Shown here: positions 5,721 through 13,404 of the stretch, piece after piece
Layout: every line of letters starts with the position of its first letter
Position numbering within the stretch: position 1 is the stretch's first letter
Assembly (NCBI GenBank): GCA_964477195.1
Contig: CAYZCX010000016.1
Span: 1-17,768, forward strand
Source of the DNA: JALRBM01 sp964477195
GTDB lineage: Bacteria; Patescibacteriota; Saccharimonadia; Saccharimonadales; Saccharimonadaceae
Reading direction: 5' to 3'
DNA: 17,768 bases
Translations under genes and position numbers: made by a program
The notes under the pieces: generated by a model
Databases searched by the model: none
What the model was told of the DNA's origin: nothing
What the model saw: the letters and a program-made list of their open reading frames with translations, nothing else

Positions 5721-7865
5721 TTTTTTCACAGGCAAACGAAACCCAAACGTACTTCCCTTTCCCTCAACCGACTCAAACAAAATCGAACCACCATGAGCAT
5801 CAATGACTTTTTTTGTGAGGAATAATCCCACGCCAGTGCCATCGGGGCGTTGTTTACGTGCATTTGTTGCCCGGAAAAACTTAGAAAACAAATGTTGCTG
5901 CTCAGCCTTTGGCACACCGATACCCGCATCTTGCACCCTCAGTACCGCCTGTCCATCCTCCAACGATAAGGTAACGGCAATCGTCGAACCTTCAAACGAA
6001 TAATAAATCGCGTTGTCGATAAAGTTCATAATCACCTGACGTATCTTGGCTTCATCGATATTAAGCAGGGGGAAATACGATGGCTTCTTGAACTTCAGTT
6101 TCAACGCATGCATTCGTACCGTCGACTGCAAACTCTCCACCTCCTGCTCTACTACCTTCCCTAGGTCAATTGGCCGCTGCTCCAGCATAAACTTGCCCGT
6201 CTGAAGGCGAGAGACATTGAGAAAATCGTTGATAAGATGCACCATGCGCTCACTACTGGCAAATGCTTCATCCAAAAGCTGACGCTGGGTCGGCGTAATC
6301 TTTCCCGCATCTTCCTCAAGCACCATACTAATATATCCCTTGACGCTCGTCAGCGGCGTCCGAAGCTGATGCGATGCCATACTAATAAACTCGTCCTTCG
6401 CCTCATCAAGCCGTTGCAACTGCGAGTTTGTAGTGCGTAGTTCTTTCGTGGCCTCCTGAATACGTTGCTGAAGTGTTTCATTGAAGTCCTGAATCTCTTG
6501 TACAGACAGAGCGTTCTGGATGGCAATAACAAGTTCGTCCGAAATCGTCTCGAGTACTCGAACATCCCGCTTCATATAGCTTCGTCCTTTTTGATAGCCG
6601 AGGAATAAGTGCCCTAGAAGCGTCTCCCCCTGCTCCAAAGGTAAAATAAGTGCAATCTTGTGCTTTGCGAGGAGCGGTTTCAGTGGGTTCGTTTCGTCAA
6701 GGACATCTGCCACAATCAGTGGATAATCCGAAGGCAACAATGCTTCTATTTGTCCTATCTCACCTACTGTCAGACGATGCTCGCTACCCGCTCCCACCGC
6801 CATATGCTTTCCTGCTCCATATCTAACAAAAAACGATGCATACTCTACCTTCATCGTTTCACTAATTTCGCGTGCGGCCCGCTGTAAGACGACCCGCAAA
6901 TCCGTCGCTCCACGTAGCTCACGGCTCAGCGCCGCAAAAAACTCGTCGGTATTGTATTCATCACGGAAGAAAATCCTGTTCGTCAGCTTGTCAAAAAAAT
7001 TCTTGAGCGGCTGGAACACAAATGCAAGCAAAAGCGCAAGAAGGATACTCACCGGATTCTGACTGATCAAAACGACGGTGTTGTTATGGAAAATAACCTC
7101 AGAAATTGCATACGCAAGTATATAGTACAATCCAGCCAAGGTCGCAAGGGAAAGAAAATACGCCACACCGCGGACAACAGCAAGCCGAATATCAAAAAGT
7201 CCGTGCTTAATAATAGTGTAGGCAGTCGTTCCCACCAGCACAATCATAGCAAGAGGGCCAAATCGGCTGGCTTCCCAACTTGCCGTAAAAAGAGGGATAA
7301 CAACGTTTAGAAGGAGTGCTATTAGAGCGCTGGAAACGATAGCGAAGAAAATATACCTTGCTTGCTGCCTCTTTTTTTCACCCTGTTCTCTTGGTACAAA
7401 AAGCAAGTTTCGCGACATGAGTACCAAGATAACGAGAAAAGAGAGGAGGTAGAACCACAAGAGATCACCCACTGGATAGGCAAGCTGGTTATGTGCATCA
7501 AGAACAACCGAGCCTGAGACGAGGCTCGTAAACGAGCTCAGTACAACAGTCACAATAGTCAGTACCGAAACAACAGCAATATCAATCCGTGATGCTTTGC
7601 GTGAATACGGAAATGCGTAGCTAAAAATGAGTCCCGATACGATACAGGCAAACCCGACGACATACGTGAGGTTGTTGGCAATGTTAGTGATAACTAAATC
7701 ATCAACGTAATGATTGGTTATAAAGTTTGCAACAATCCATAAACAAATGAAGAGGCTCATCGCCGCAAATGATGCCGCGTAAAGTCGTTTCGGATCCCGA
7801 AACAGTACAATAATACCTAGTAATAAATTTATAAAGCAAGTGATGCCAAGAATAAATAAGTCCAC
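5676..7865 (-). CDS. Membrane sensor histidine kinase with multi-TM N-terminus and GAF-like domain
   Basis: 729 aa, GTG start at 7865. Residues 1-290 hold about eight hydrophobic segments, like the 7TM sensor region found in some kinases. Residues about 300-450 look like a GAF domain. A coiled coil (455-490) leads to the HisKA domain with phospho-acceptor His499 in SMASHQLRTPL. The ATPase domain has the N box NFIDNAIYYS (614-623), G1 DAGIGVP (646-652) and G2 GTGVGLFLTKK (676-686). All catalytic motifs are intact. It would autophosphorylate and pass phosphate to a receiver, most plausibly the one at 9134-9505, which lies 1.3 kb away on the other strand. The ligand is unknown. The GTG is preferred because a TAAAAT -10 ends 6 nt before it. 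The 3' end overlaps the convergent 75-aa gene. Confidence 0.95.
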   Translation of the reverse strand: MDLFILGITCFINLLLGIIVLFRDPKRLYAASFAAMSLFICLWIVANFITNHYVDDLVITNIANNLTYVVGFACIVSGLIFSYAFPYSRKASRIDIAVVSVLTIVTVVLSSFTSLVSGSVVLDAHNQLAYPVGDLLWFYLLSFLVILVLMSRNLLFVPREQGEKKRQQARYIFFAIVSSALIALLLNVVIPLFTASWEASRFGPLAMIVLVGTTAYTIIKHGLFDIRLAVVRGVAYFLSLATLAGLYYILAYAISEVIFHNNTVVLISQNPVSILLALLLAFVFQPLKNFFDKLTNRIFFRDEYNTDEFFAALSRELRGATDLRVVLQRAAREISETMKVEYASFFVRYGAGKHMAVGAGSEHRLTVGEIGQIEALLPSDYPLIVADVLDETNPLKPLLAKHKIALILPLEQGETLLGHLFLGYQKGRSYMKRDVRVLETISDELVIAIQNALSVQEIQDFNETLQQRIQEATKELRTTNSQLQRLDEAKDEFISMASHQLRTPLTSVKGYISMVLEEDAGKITPTQRQLLDEAFASSERMVHLINDFLNVSRLQTGKFMLEQRPIDLGKVVEQEVESLQSTVRMHALKLKFKKPSYFPLLNIDEAKIRQVIMNFIDNAIYYSFEGSTIAVTLSLEDGQAVLRVQDAGIGVPKAEQQHLFSKFFRATNARKQRPDGTGVGLFLTKKVIDAHGGSILFESVEGKGSTFGFRLPVKKLAAEDTSGAKQLKN

Positions 7866-7871
7866 AAAGAT

Positions 7872-7877
7872 ATTTTA
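7872..7877 (-). promoter_or_regulatory. -10 element of the histidine kinase gene (leaderless)
   Basis: CGC-TAAAAT on the minus strand at 7880-7872, with 6 nt (7871-7866) to the GTG start. No Shine-Dalgarno and no good -35. The same -10 to start distance is seen at 14286, 14824 and 17681. Confidence 0.5.
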
Positions 7878-7906
7878 GCGTAAGCGATACGATAACGGAA
7901 TAGATG

Positions 7907-8710
7907 CTAAAATTGAAAGTCTTTATCGCTATGTTCACTCGTTCCAAGTATGCGAGAGATCGCTTTGCGTGCCAAGCGCCCTCTAATACTTGTGCGTCCA
8001 TGCTTCGACATAGCCTCTTCAAAATCCGGAAAATGCCCATACACCGCCTGACTTTTTTCTGATCCAATATATGGAAACGGCTTGCTTTTGACCACTGGGA
8101 CAAATGGAACACCAAGATATTTCTGCAGCTTTTTTAAAGGTTCCTTATCAATTATCGCAATCATATGTTCCATGCCTTCACCCATAGCCGTTCGATACAT
8201 AGCACGGTAAAGTTGCGCAGCCGTTCCCTTATCCCGATATTCTTCAGGCACGGCTACCGTTGCAATATCCCAGGTACCAGCATCATTATACATACCATGG
8301 AAGTCGCGAACCTGCTTCTCACTGACGGAGGGGTGCTTTTTTAAGAAGTCATTTAAAGATATGAATCCTGCTGGCCCGTCCTCCACAATTCGCATCGCTC
8401 CGGTCGGCACGCCCTTTTCACGGTCAATCGTTACAAAGAACTTACTTTGTCCTTCATAAGGCCCATATACCGCTTCCATTTCATCAGGAGAATTATTAAA
8501 TGCCTCACGGAATACATTAGATTCTATCTTGCGGCCGATATCAGCAAAGATATCATCGCCCTCTAATTTGTAGCAAACAAATCTGTCATCACCTTCAGGA
8601 GGTCGCTCAGCCAAGAGACGACTCGTCAGCTCGTGAAGCTTTTCTTCCGATAGATCATAGGCGTTGTCATGATGATCATTTGACGCATATGTTTCCATCG
8701 TGATCGTCAT
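7907..8710 (-). CDS. GNAT-fold acyltransferase, autoinducer-synthase/FeeM-like
   Basis: 267 aa. The core DGPAGFISLNDF, WDIATVAVPEEYRDKGTAAQ and LYRAMYRTAMGEGMEHMIAI fits a GNAT fold. RDKGTA (159-164) sits where the acyl-CoA pyrophosphate loop (Q/RxxGxG/A) normally is, after beta strand 4 (TWDIATVAV). The N-terminal part (FREAFNNSPDEMEAVYGPYE) resembles the opening of LuxI/FeeM-type acyl-amino-acid synthases, but the similarity is weak. The substrate is unknown. The ATG at 8710 shares its A with the TGA stop of the upstream AdoMet-decarboxylase-like gene, so the two are translationally coupled and probably act in one pathway. A second ATG at 8698 could also be used. The basic C-terminal tail (RTSIRGRLARKAISR) may bind membrane or nucleic acid. 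Confidence 0.75.
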   Translation of the reverse strand: MTITMETYASNDHHDNAYDLSEEKLHELTSRLLAERPPEGDDRFVCYKLEGDDIFADIGRKIESNVFREAFNNSPDEMEAVYGPYEGQSKFFVTIDREKGVPTGAMRIVEDGPAGFISLNDFLKKHPSVSEKQVRDFHGMYNDAGTWDIATVAVPEEYRDKGTAAQLYRAMYRTAMGEGMEHMIAIIDKEPLKKLQKYLGVPFVPVVKSKPFPYIGSEKSQAVYGHFPDFEEAMSKHGRTSIRGRLARKAISRILGTSEHSDKDFQF

Positions 8711-9051
8711 CAGAATTCCCTATATTCTATCGCGTCAGCATCAAAAAACTTTTTAGTAAATTCAACGGCATCTTCGGCCAAGAACTTTTTGCAGGTATAC
8801 ATATCAACCGAAAAGAAAAGACGTGGCTCGTCCCAGGCATAAAAATGGGCCCCGGATGTTTCCCAGTGAATCCAGCCCGCCCAACCAAAAAGATCACTTC
8901 TGTGAGTTACGGGCTTTATGAGCGCAATCATCCCTGTCACAGTCGAGAGCTGTGCAAGATACGTGATAATATCATGATCCGTTATAGGGCGCTTGGGAAT
9001 ACCCTCGATAACGAGGCGTTGGCGGTAGATATCGGGGGCAAGGTCTTTCAT
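8710..9051 (-). CDS. S-adenosylmethionine decarboxylase-like (SpeD-fold) protein, probably pyruvoyl enzyme
   Basis: 113 aa, the size of short prokaryotic AdoMetDC proenzymes. The C-terminal half (IHWETSGAHFYAW, FFSVDMYTCKKF, AVEFTKKFF) matches the family pattern of a processing Ser, then beta strands, then a D-x-F/Y-[TS]-C motif, then helix. By that alignment Ser66 would become the pyruvoyl group and Cys87 the catalytic acid. The usual ESHxSxHT motif is changed to ETSGAHFY, so the processing His is displaced. Members with altered motifs are reported to have become ornithine or arginine decarboxylases, so AdoMet should not be assumed as substrate. No spermidine synthase is in the window. It is the first gene of a coupled pair with the GNAT enzyme, suggesting decarboxylation followed by acylation. 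An AGAAG lies just before the ATG. Confidence 0.65.
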   Translation of the reverse strand: MKDLAPDIYRQRLVIEGIPKRPITDHDIITYLAQLSTVTGMIALIKPVTHRSDLFGWAGWIHWETSGAHFYAWDEPRLFFSVDMYTCKKFLAEDAVEFTKKFFDADAIEYREF

Positions 9052-9095
9052 ATCTTCTTTTCTTTATTACACGATTAGGTCAGGTATTTACCTAC

Positions 9096-9127
9096 TTGGC
9101 TGGATAAGCCTTTCACTGTATTATATA
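9096..9127 (+). promoter_or_regulatory. Promoter of the response-regulator gene
   Basis: TTGGCT (9096-9101), a 17-nt spacer and TATTAT (9119-9124); an overlapping TATATA (9122-9127) would lie exactly 6 nt before the ATG. Either choice gives an almost leaderless transcript. It is divergent from the AdoMet-decarboxylase-like gene that starts at 9051. Confidence 0.6.
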
Positions 9128-9133
9128 CATACA

Positions 9134-9505
9134 ATGACAAAAATTGCCATTATTGAAGACGATCAAGTTATTAGCCAGATGTATCGAATGAAATTCGAAG
9201 CAGACGGCTTCGAAGTGCAGCTTGCTGACAACGGAAAGCAAGGTGTTGCTATGGTAAAAAGCGTTATGCCCGACATTATCCTTCTCGATCTTCAGATGCC
9301 AAATATGAATGGGGAAGAAGCACTTGCTGCGATTCGTGCCGAGGCATGGGGCAAGCAAATCCCTGTTATTATCCTTACTAATCTTGGCGAAGAAGAAGCT
9401 CCGAAATCACTCCGTGCTTTGGGAATTCATAGCTATATAGTAAAAGCCGATCTCACACCGCGCCAGGTGGTTGCCCGCGTCAAAGAAGCACTTGGACTCG
9501 CTTAG
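9134..9505 (+). CDS. Stand-alone receiver-domain response regulator (CheY-like)
   Basis: 123 aa, a receiver domain only, with no DNA-binding output. The acidic pocket is Glu8-Asp9-Asp10 (IIEDDQV), the phospho-acceptor is Asp52 (ILLDLQMPNMNG), and the switch residues are Thr82 (IILTNLG) and Lys104 (IVKADLTP). All key residues are present. It probably receives phosphate from a kinase such as the one at 5676-7865 and acts by protein contact or in a relay. The last four bases overlap the convergent folD stop codon (9502-9505), leaving no room for a terminator. Confidence 0.95.
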   Translation: MTKIAIIEDDQVISQMYRMKFEADGFEVQLADNGKQGVAMVKSVMPDIILLDLQMPNMNGEEALAAIRAEAWGKQIPVIILTNLGEEEAPKSLRALGIHSYIVKADLTPRQVVARVKEALGLA

Positions 9506-10317
9506 TTTTCTTTTACAGGCTGAGCGGCCGCAATGACATTATCGAATAGTGCAGCGACAGTCAAAGGCCCGACACCACCTTTTTTGGGAGTAAGGACTAA
9601 ATCTTCACGCTCACGAACGCTTTCGTCCAAATCTCCAACAATGACGCCATCCTCGCTTGCCGTCCCCGCATCAACTATAACTGCGCCAATATTGAGCATA
9701 TCTGGGGTAATAAGATGGGGATTTCCCGTCGCGGTGACGATGACGTCACTCTGTCGTAGCGCATTTGCCATGTCTTGGCTTGAACGATCAAAAACAGAAA
9801 CAGAATAGCCACTTTGCTGCCACATGCGAGCAAGTGGCGCACCCACAAGACGGCCATTTCCTACGATGGCAAGCCGCTTCCCCTCAAGCATAACTCCATA
9901 TCCTGCCAATAACCAGCTGATTGCAATTGCTGTTGCACTATCGAACTGTGCGTCCTTACCAAGTCCATCGACGTCTTTTCCAGGAGCGATGCTGTTGACG
10001 ATCTCATCAGTCCTCGCCGGATCATCGAGCGGAAGTTGGACAATAATACCATGTACCGAAGAATCATCGTTTAGTCGCTCAATTGCCGCGATCATTTCCG
10101 TCTCTTCTACGGTTTCGATATCTGTCTGCACAAGGATGTCTTCGCCATATTTTTGTTTCAAGCGAACGTAGGTTTCGATTACTTTTGACGCGTGAGGAGT
10201 TTTCAAAATAACAAGACGTGGAAACGTAGAAAATGCCTGACGAAGCCCCCGCACTTGCCGTGCTTGGCGCTCTTTAATATAGCCGACTAATTCAGATCCA
10301 TCTAAGGTTTTTATCAC
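9502..10317 (-). CDS. folD: Bifunctional methylenetetrahydrofolate dehydrogenase/cyclohydrolase FolD
   Basis: 271 aa, slightly short for the family (about 280-290). FolD interconverts 5,10-methylene-, methenyl- and 10-formyl-tetrahydrofolate with NAD(P), supplying one-carbon units for purines and fMet. Visible motifs: the catalytic YVxxK as YVRLK (Tyr50, Lys54), VQLPL (93-97), KDVDGLG (114-120), the nucleotide loop GNGRLVGAP (153-161; usually GRSxxVGxP) and the C-terminal GGVGPLTVAALFDN (247-260). The usual PCTPxG motif before the Rossmann domain is not seen; SATAIAI stands there, a notable divergence that could alter folate binding or activity. The GTG start at 10317 follows a promoter with a TAAAAT -10 ending 8 nt upstream. 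It faces, and overlaps by 4 bp, the receiver gene. Confidence 0.93.
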   Translation of the reverse strand: MIKTLDGSELVGYIKERQARQVRGLRQAFSTFPRLVILKTPHASKVIETYVRLKQKYGEDILVQTDIETVEETEMIAAIERLNDDSSVHGIIVQLPLDDPARTDEIVNSIAPGKDVDGLGKDAQFDSATAIAISWLLAGYGVMLEGKRLAIVGNGRLVGAPLARMWQQSGYSVSVFDRSSQDMANALRQSDVIVTATGNPHLITPDMLNIGAVIVDAGTASEDGVIVGDLDESVREREDLVLTPKKGGVGPLTVAALFDNVIAAAQPVKEN

Positions 10318-10325
10318 TATGCTTT

Positions 10326-10354
10326 ATTTTACCACCGTGCTACAATGATCTCAA
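10326..10354 (-). promoter_or_regulatory. folD promoter
   Basis: On the minus strand TTGAGA (10354-10349), a 17-nt spacer, and TAAAAT (10331-10326), with 8 nt to the GTG start: a leader of one or two bases. The plus-strand -10 at 10341-10346 lies inside this spacer, so the two divergent promoters occupy the same DNA. Confidence 0.65.
10338..10346 (+). promoter_or_regulatory. Extended -10 promoter of the DUF5684 operon
   Basis: TG-C-TACAAT at 10338-10346, then a leader of about 24 nt with GGGGAG before the ATG at 10377. The -35 is poor, as expected for an extended -10. Confidence 0.6.
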
Positions 10355-10376
10355 GATAACAATAGGGGAGAAACCA

Positions 10377-10919
10377 ATGAAATTGCTTTCATTATTTGGA
10401 CAAGCATCGGATGGATATTATACCGATCCTTACATGTACGATAACTCAATGTACTCTAACACGACACAAGTAGATCAAGCCGCCGTTATGAGTATGTTCA
10501 TTTTCTTTATCGTATTTGGGCTCATCGTGGCCGTTGTTTCATATGTCGTGAGTGCATTTCTTTTGAGCCGCATCTTCAAGAAAGCTGGTGTTGAGGGCTG
10601 GAAAGCTTGGGTACCAGTCTACAATATGTGGATTCTCCTCGAACTTGGCGATCAAAAAGGCTTCTGGGCCGTCCTCGCTATTATTCCTTTTGTGAATATC
10701 GTCTCGGTCGTCTTTATGATTATCGCCGAATACAATATTGGCCTTAAGCTTGGAAAAGAAGGGTGGTTCGTTCTCCTTGCTATTTTCCTTCCTCTCGTGT
10801 GGATGATCTGGCTCGCATTCGACAAGTCAACCTGGAAAGGGGTCGCTCCAAAAGCAACACCTGCAACAATAAGCGGCACCCCTCCCGCGACCCCACCGAC
10901 TGCTCCGCCAGCCGTATAG
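10377..10919 (+). CDS. DUF5684 family membrane protein
   Basis: 180 aa with GGGGAG 7 nt before the ATG. The N-terminus is polar and Tyr/Asn/Met-rich (GYYTDPYMYDNSMYSN). Membrane segments lie at about 38-65, 95-120 and 128-150. The stretch FKKAGVEGWKAWVPVYNMWI, followed by LGKEGWFVLLAIFLPLVWMI, is the hallmark of DUF5684, whose biochemical role is not established. The C-terminus is Pro/Thr/Ala-rich (TPPATPPTAPPAV). It is the first gene of a likely operon with the anchored six-hairpin-like protein (15-nt gap) and DedA, so the operon may concern the cell envelope. Confidence 0.85.
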   Translation: MKLLSLFGQASDGYYTDPYMYDNSMYSNTTQVDQAAVMSMFIFFIVFGLIVAVVSYVVSAFLLSRIFKKAGVEGWKAWVPVYNMWILLELGDQKGFWAVLAIIPFVNIVSVVFMIIAEYNIGLKLGKEGWFVLLAIFLPLVWMIWLAFDKSTWKGVAPKATPATISGTPPATPPTAPPAV

Positions 10920-10934
10920 CAGCGAATCTATAGA

Positions 10935-12407
10935 ATGGCTATACTACAAAAAGAAAAGAAGCCAAAGAAGTATCTATTTACCGCGACCTCTATAGTCGCG
11001 GTAATAGTTATTTTTCATATATGGCTACACATCACCAATCCGTATGCAGGGTGGAATGTCGTGAAACAGCCCTACACCACGAGCGTCATAAATGGCAAGA
11101 TCACTGTGCAAAAAAACTTTACCCTCACTGCCTACGATAGCGTCGTGGCACAGGCACTTGGCTACTACAAATCAGGGTTTCTGATTGTACAAAATACATA
11201 TTTTGGAAGTCGACAAGTACCATCCTCAAATCCGGAAAAAATCGTTGAAGCGATTCATAAGCTTCGCTTTGATCCATCGAAACCTTATTTAATTTCAGGC
11301 GACCAGTTTAGCGTTCTTTACCCCAGAAATCTCGGAGTATTTTATAACTCACTCCTTGATCCAGCGACCGCTCATAATCAAACTGATTGGGAGAATCGTC
11401 AGCGCATTTACCTCCAATCGGCACTCTACGCGCTTGATGCTTTCAGCCAAAAGAATACCCTCACAACGACCGTCGTTCCAACAGGCCCGCAGGCCGTCGC
11501 TCTCACAGAAGTACACCCAGGCTCTGTCCCATCAGATACGCTTTATGGGATACTCTATGCGCTTGACGGCCTAGCACGTTCTTCCCCCGCAGACGCACCG
11601 TACAAGATTCAAACGGTCGAAACAGTCCAAGACCTTCTAAAAGAGCGTCGGGGTGATCTACAAAAGCTCCTTACCATCTATCTTCAGCAGGTACAAGATC
11701 CGACAACAGGGCTTGTCAAAAAAGATGCACATCTCGCTGCTGCACGTGATGGCGTCACGCGAGAAAGTTCCTTTTATGACAATGTTATTCTCTGGAAAAC
11801 GCTCAAACTCGCGAACGATCTTGGCGTTCAGCCTCGTTCTGAATCAGAGCTTGAAAACATGCGCCACCAGATTCTCACGAACTACTGGGATGATGTCGAA
11901 GGTCATTTCAAGGACGACCTCCGTGACCATCCAGCACGAGCCAACTATTCCTCTGATTGGCTCATCGCTCTTCCCACCGGCTTTCTCTCGCCACAGCACG
12001 GCAAAGACCTCCCGTATCTTGAGAAAAGCATCGACTTTATCCGCAGAGAAGGCGTTGCAAAGCCTTTTCCTATAAAATACCAAGCAGCCTTGAGCGCCAA
12101 AGATGTCCCCTGGGCAGTGAAGACGTTCGTTCCAAACTATGGCGGCGATGCAATTTGGAGTTACTGGGGAGCACAGTACATGACGCTTCTCGCTGATCTC
12201 TCCTCCCAAAACAATACTCAAAACTACGCCCAAGAAGCCAAAGACGCCATAAAAATCTACAAAGAAAAAATGTCCGAAACGCACGGATTCCCCGAAACAT
12301 TTACTGCAAATGGAGATTTTTTGCAAAATAGTGTTTATAAGAGTATCCGTCAGACCGGTTGGGTTGTACAATTTGAAACAGCAGAACAGAAAGTTAACAA
12401 ACTATGA
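10935..12407 (+). CDS. Membrane-anchored protein with possible six-hairpin (alpha/alpha)6 glycosidase-like domain
   Basis: 490 aa. A basic N-terminus (KEKKPKKY) and one membrane helix (about 13-33) place the rest outside the cell. The large domain is alpha-helical. Motifs such as SFYDNVILWKTLKLANDLG (279-297), SDWLIALPTGFLSP (340-353), NYGGDAIWSYWGAQYMTLLA (401-420) and GFPETFTANG (451-460) resemble the W- and G-rich loops of six-hairpin glycoside hydrolases. I cannot assign a GH family or name the catalytic acids. No clear Shine-Dalgarno precedes the ATG, which is 15 nt after the previous stop. The last 4 bases (ATGA) overlap the start of the DedA gene. It could be a glycan-trimming enzyme, or a non-catalytic relative. 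Confidence 0.7.
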   Translation: MAILQKEKKPKKYLFTATSIVAVIVIFHIWLHITNPYAGWNVVKQPYTTSVINGKITVQKNFTLTAYDSVVAQALGYYKSGFLIVQNTYFGSRQVPSSNPEKIVEAIHKLRFDPSKPYLISGDQFSVLYPRNLGVFYNSLLDPATAHNQTDWENRQRIYLQSALYALDAFSQKNTLTTTVVPTGPQAVALTEVHPGSVPSDTLYGILYALDGLARSSPADAPYKIQTVETVQDLLKERRGDLQKLLTIYLQQVQDPTTGLVKKDAHLAAARDGVTRESSFYDNVILWKTLKLANDLGVQPRSESELENMRHQILTNYWDDVEGHFKDDLRDHPARANYSSDWLIALPTGFLSPQHGKDLPYLEKSIDFIRREGVAKPFPIKYQAALSAKDVPWAVKTFVPNYGGDAIWSYWGAQYMTLLADLSSQNNTQNYAQEAKDAIKIYKEKMSETHGFPETFTANGDFLQNSVYKSIRQTGWVVQFETAEQKVNKL

Positions 12408-13042
12408 ACGAAATCATCCAATTCTTAGAACATCTTATGACGATCGTCCCACTTGAGATCTTTGTCTTTATTGGAACATGTATCGATGAGATAATCTCGC
12501 CCGTTCCAGCCTTTATCGTATTAATTCCAGCCGGAATCGCAGCGCACGTTCAAGTGATGCCACTATGGTATCTTGTGGTCCTCGCCCTCATATCCGGTCT
12601 TGCCCGAACGTTAAGTGGATACTTGCTCTATTTTTTCGCAGACAAACTCGAAGATATCATGTTTGGCGGCGGGCGCAAATTCTTTGGCTACACCCACAAA
12701 GAAATCGAAACCTACGGCAAACAACTTGCAAAAAATAGCGGTGTAAAAAGCTGGTTACTCCTCTTTGGTATGCACGCGCTGCCCGTATTTCCTGGTACGT
12801 TGCTTTCGCTAGGCAGTGGTTTTATCCGACTTCCCTTTAGCATTTTCGCGTCAGCGACTTTACTTGGTTCGGCAGTTGTCGCGACATTTTTCCTTTATCT
12901 CGGCTATTCGGGCGTGCAAACCGCCGAGTTATTAAAACATCTGGACACGAGCGCTCAAATAATCACAATCGTTCTCATCGTACTTGTGGGCACATGGCTC
13001 GTCTGGCGTTATAAAAAAATGTCTCGTCAAAAAAACCGCTAA
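12404..13042 (+). CDS. DedA/VTT-domain membrane protein
   Basis: 212 aa. The order of hydrophobic segments fits the DedA (SNARE-associated/VTT) family: a re-entrant start (TCIDEIISPVPAFIVLIPAG, 26-45), a helix pair, an amphipathic part (GYTHKEIETYGKQLAKNSG), the second half-site HALPVFPGTLLSLGSGFIRL and two C-terminal helices. DedA proteins are linked to flipping of undecaprenyl phosphate or phospholipids and to membrane fitness; which lipid applies here is not known. Its ATG overlaps the previous stop (ATGA at 12404-12407), so it is translationally coupled to the anchored protein. Its stop overlaps the convergent DUF305 stop by 4 bp. Confidence 0.88.
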   Translation: MNEIIQFLEHLMTIVPLEIFVFIGTCIDEIISPVPAFIVLIPAGIAAHVQVMPLWYLVVLALISGLARTLSGYLLYFFADKLEDIMFGGGRKFFGYTHKEIETYGKQLAKNSGVKSWLLLFGMHALPVFPGTLLSLGSGFIRLPFSIFASATLLGSAVVATFFLYLGYSGVQTAELLKHLDTSAQIITIVLIVLVGTWLVWRYKKMSRQKNR

Positions 13043-13404
13043 TGATGGTGCATATTCATGTCTTGGGAGTCAGACATCTGGCTATATCCCCACGCCATCT
13101 GCCAATCTTTCATCTGCTGAATATCCTTGCCCTGAGCTGAAAGGATGTTTTCAGCAAAGCTTTTTAGCTCGGGATGCTTTGCCTTGTCTTTTGCCTCTTC
13201 GGCCATTGTCAGCGCGCCTTGGTGATGAGCAATCATCGTCTCAAGAAATGCTTTGTCAAACGCATCGCCAGTTTTCCCCACGATTCCATCACTCATATTC
13301 ACTCCCGTGTCCGACTGGTTCATCGTTACCGCCCACGCGACCGCGCTAGAAATAGCTGCACCAACGACAAGGCCACCAATACCATACAGTAATTCTTTTT
13401 TCAT
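13039..13404 (-). CDS. DUF305 protein, single TM, possible metal-binding His/Met tail
   Basis: 121 aa from the ATG at 13404 (KKELLYGIGG), preferred to the longer open frame from 13455 because GGAG lies 7 nt upstream and the longer form would run back through the SRPBCC gene. One membrane helix at about 6-28 anchors an outside domain. FLETMIAHHQGALTMAEEA followed by HPELKSFAENILSAQGKDIQ and MKDWQ is the DUF305 four-helix signature, with a conserved HH pair. The C-terminus MSDSQDMNMHHH resembles copper-binding tails; some DUF305 proteins (CopM) bind copper. The ATG overlaps the TGA of the upstream SRPBCC gene (ATGA), so the pair is coupled. Confidence 0.88.
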   Translation of the reverse strand: MKKELLYGIGGLVVGAAISSAVAWAVTMNQSDTGVNMSDGIVGKTGDAFDKAFLETMIAHHQGALTMAEEAKDKAKHPELKSFAENILSAQGKDIQQMKDWQMAWGYSQMSDSQDMNMHHH

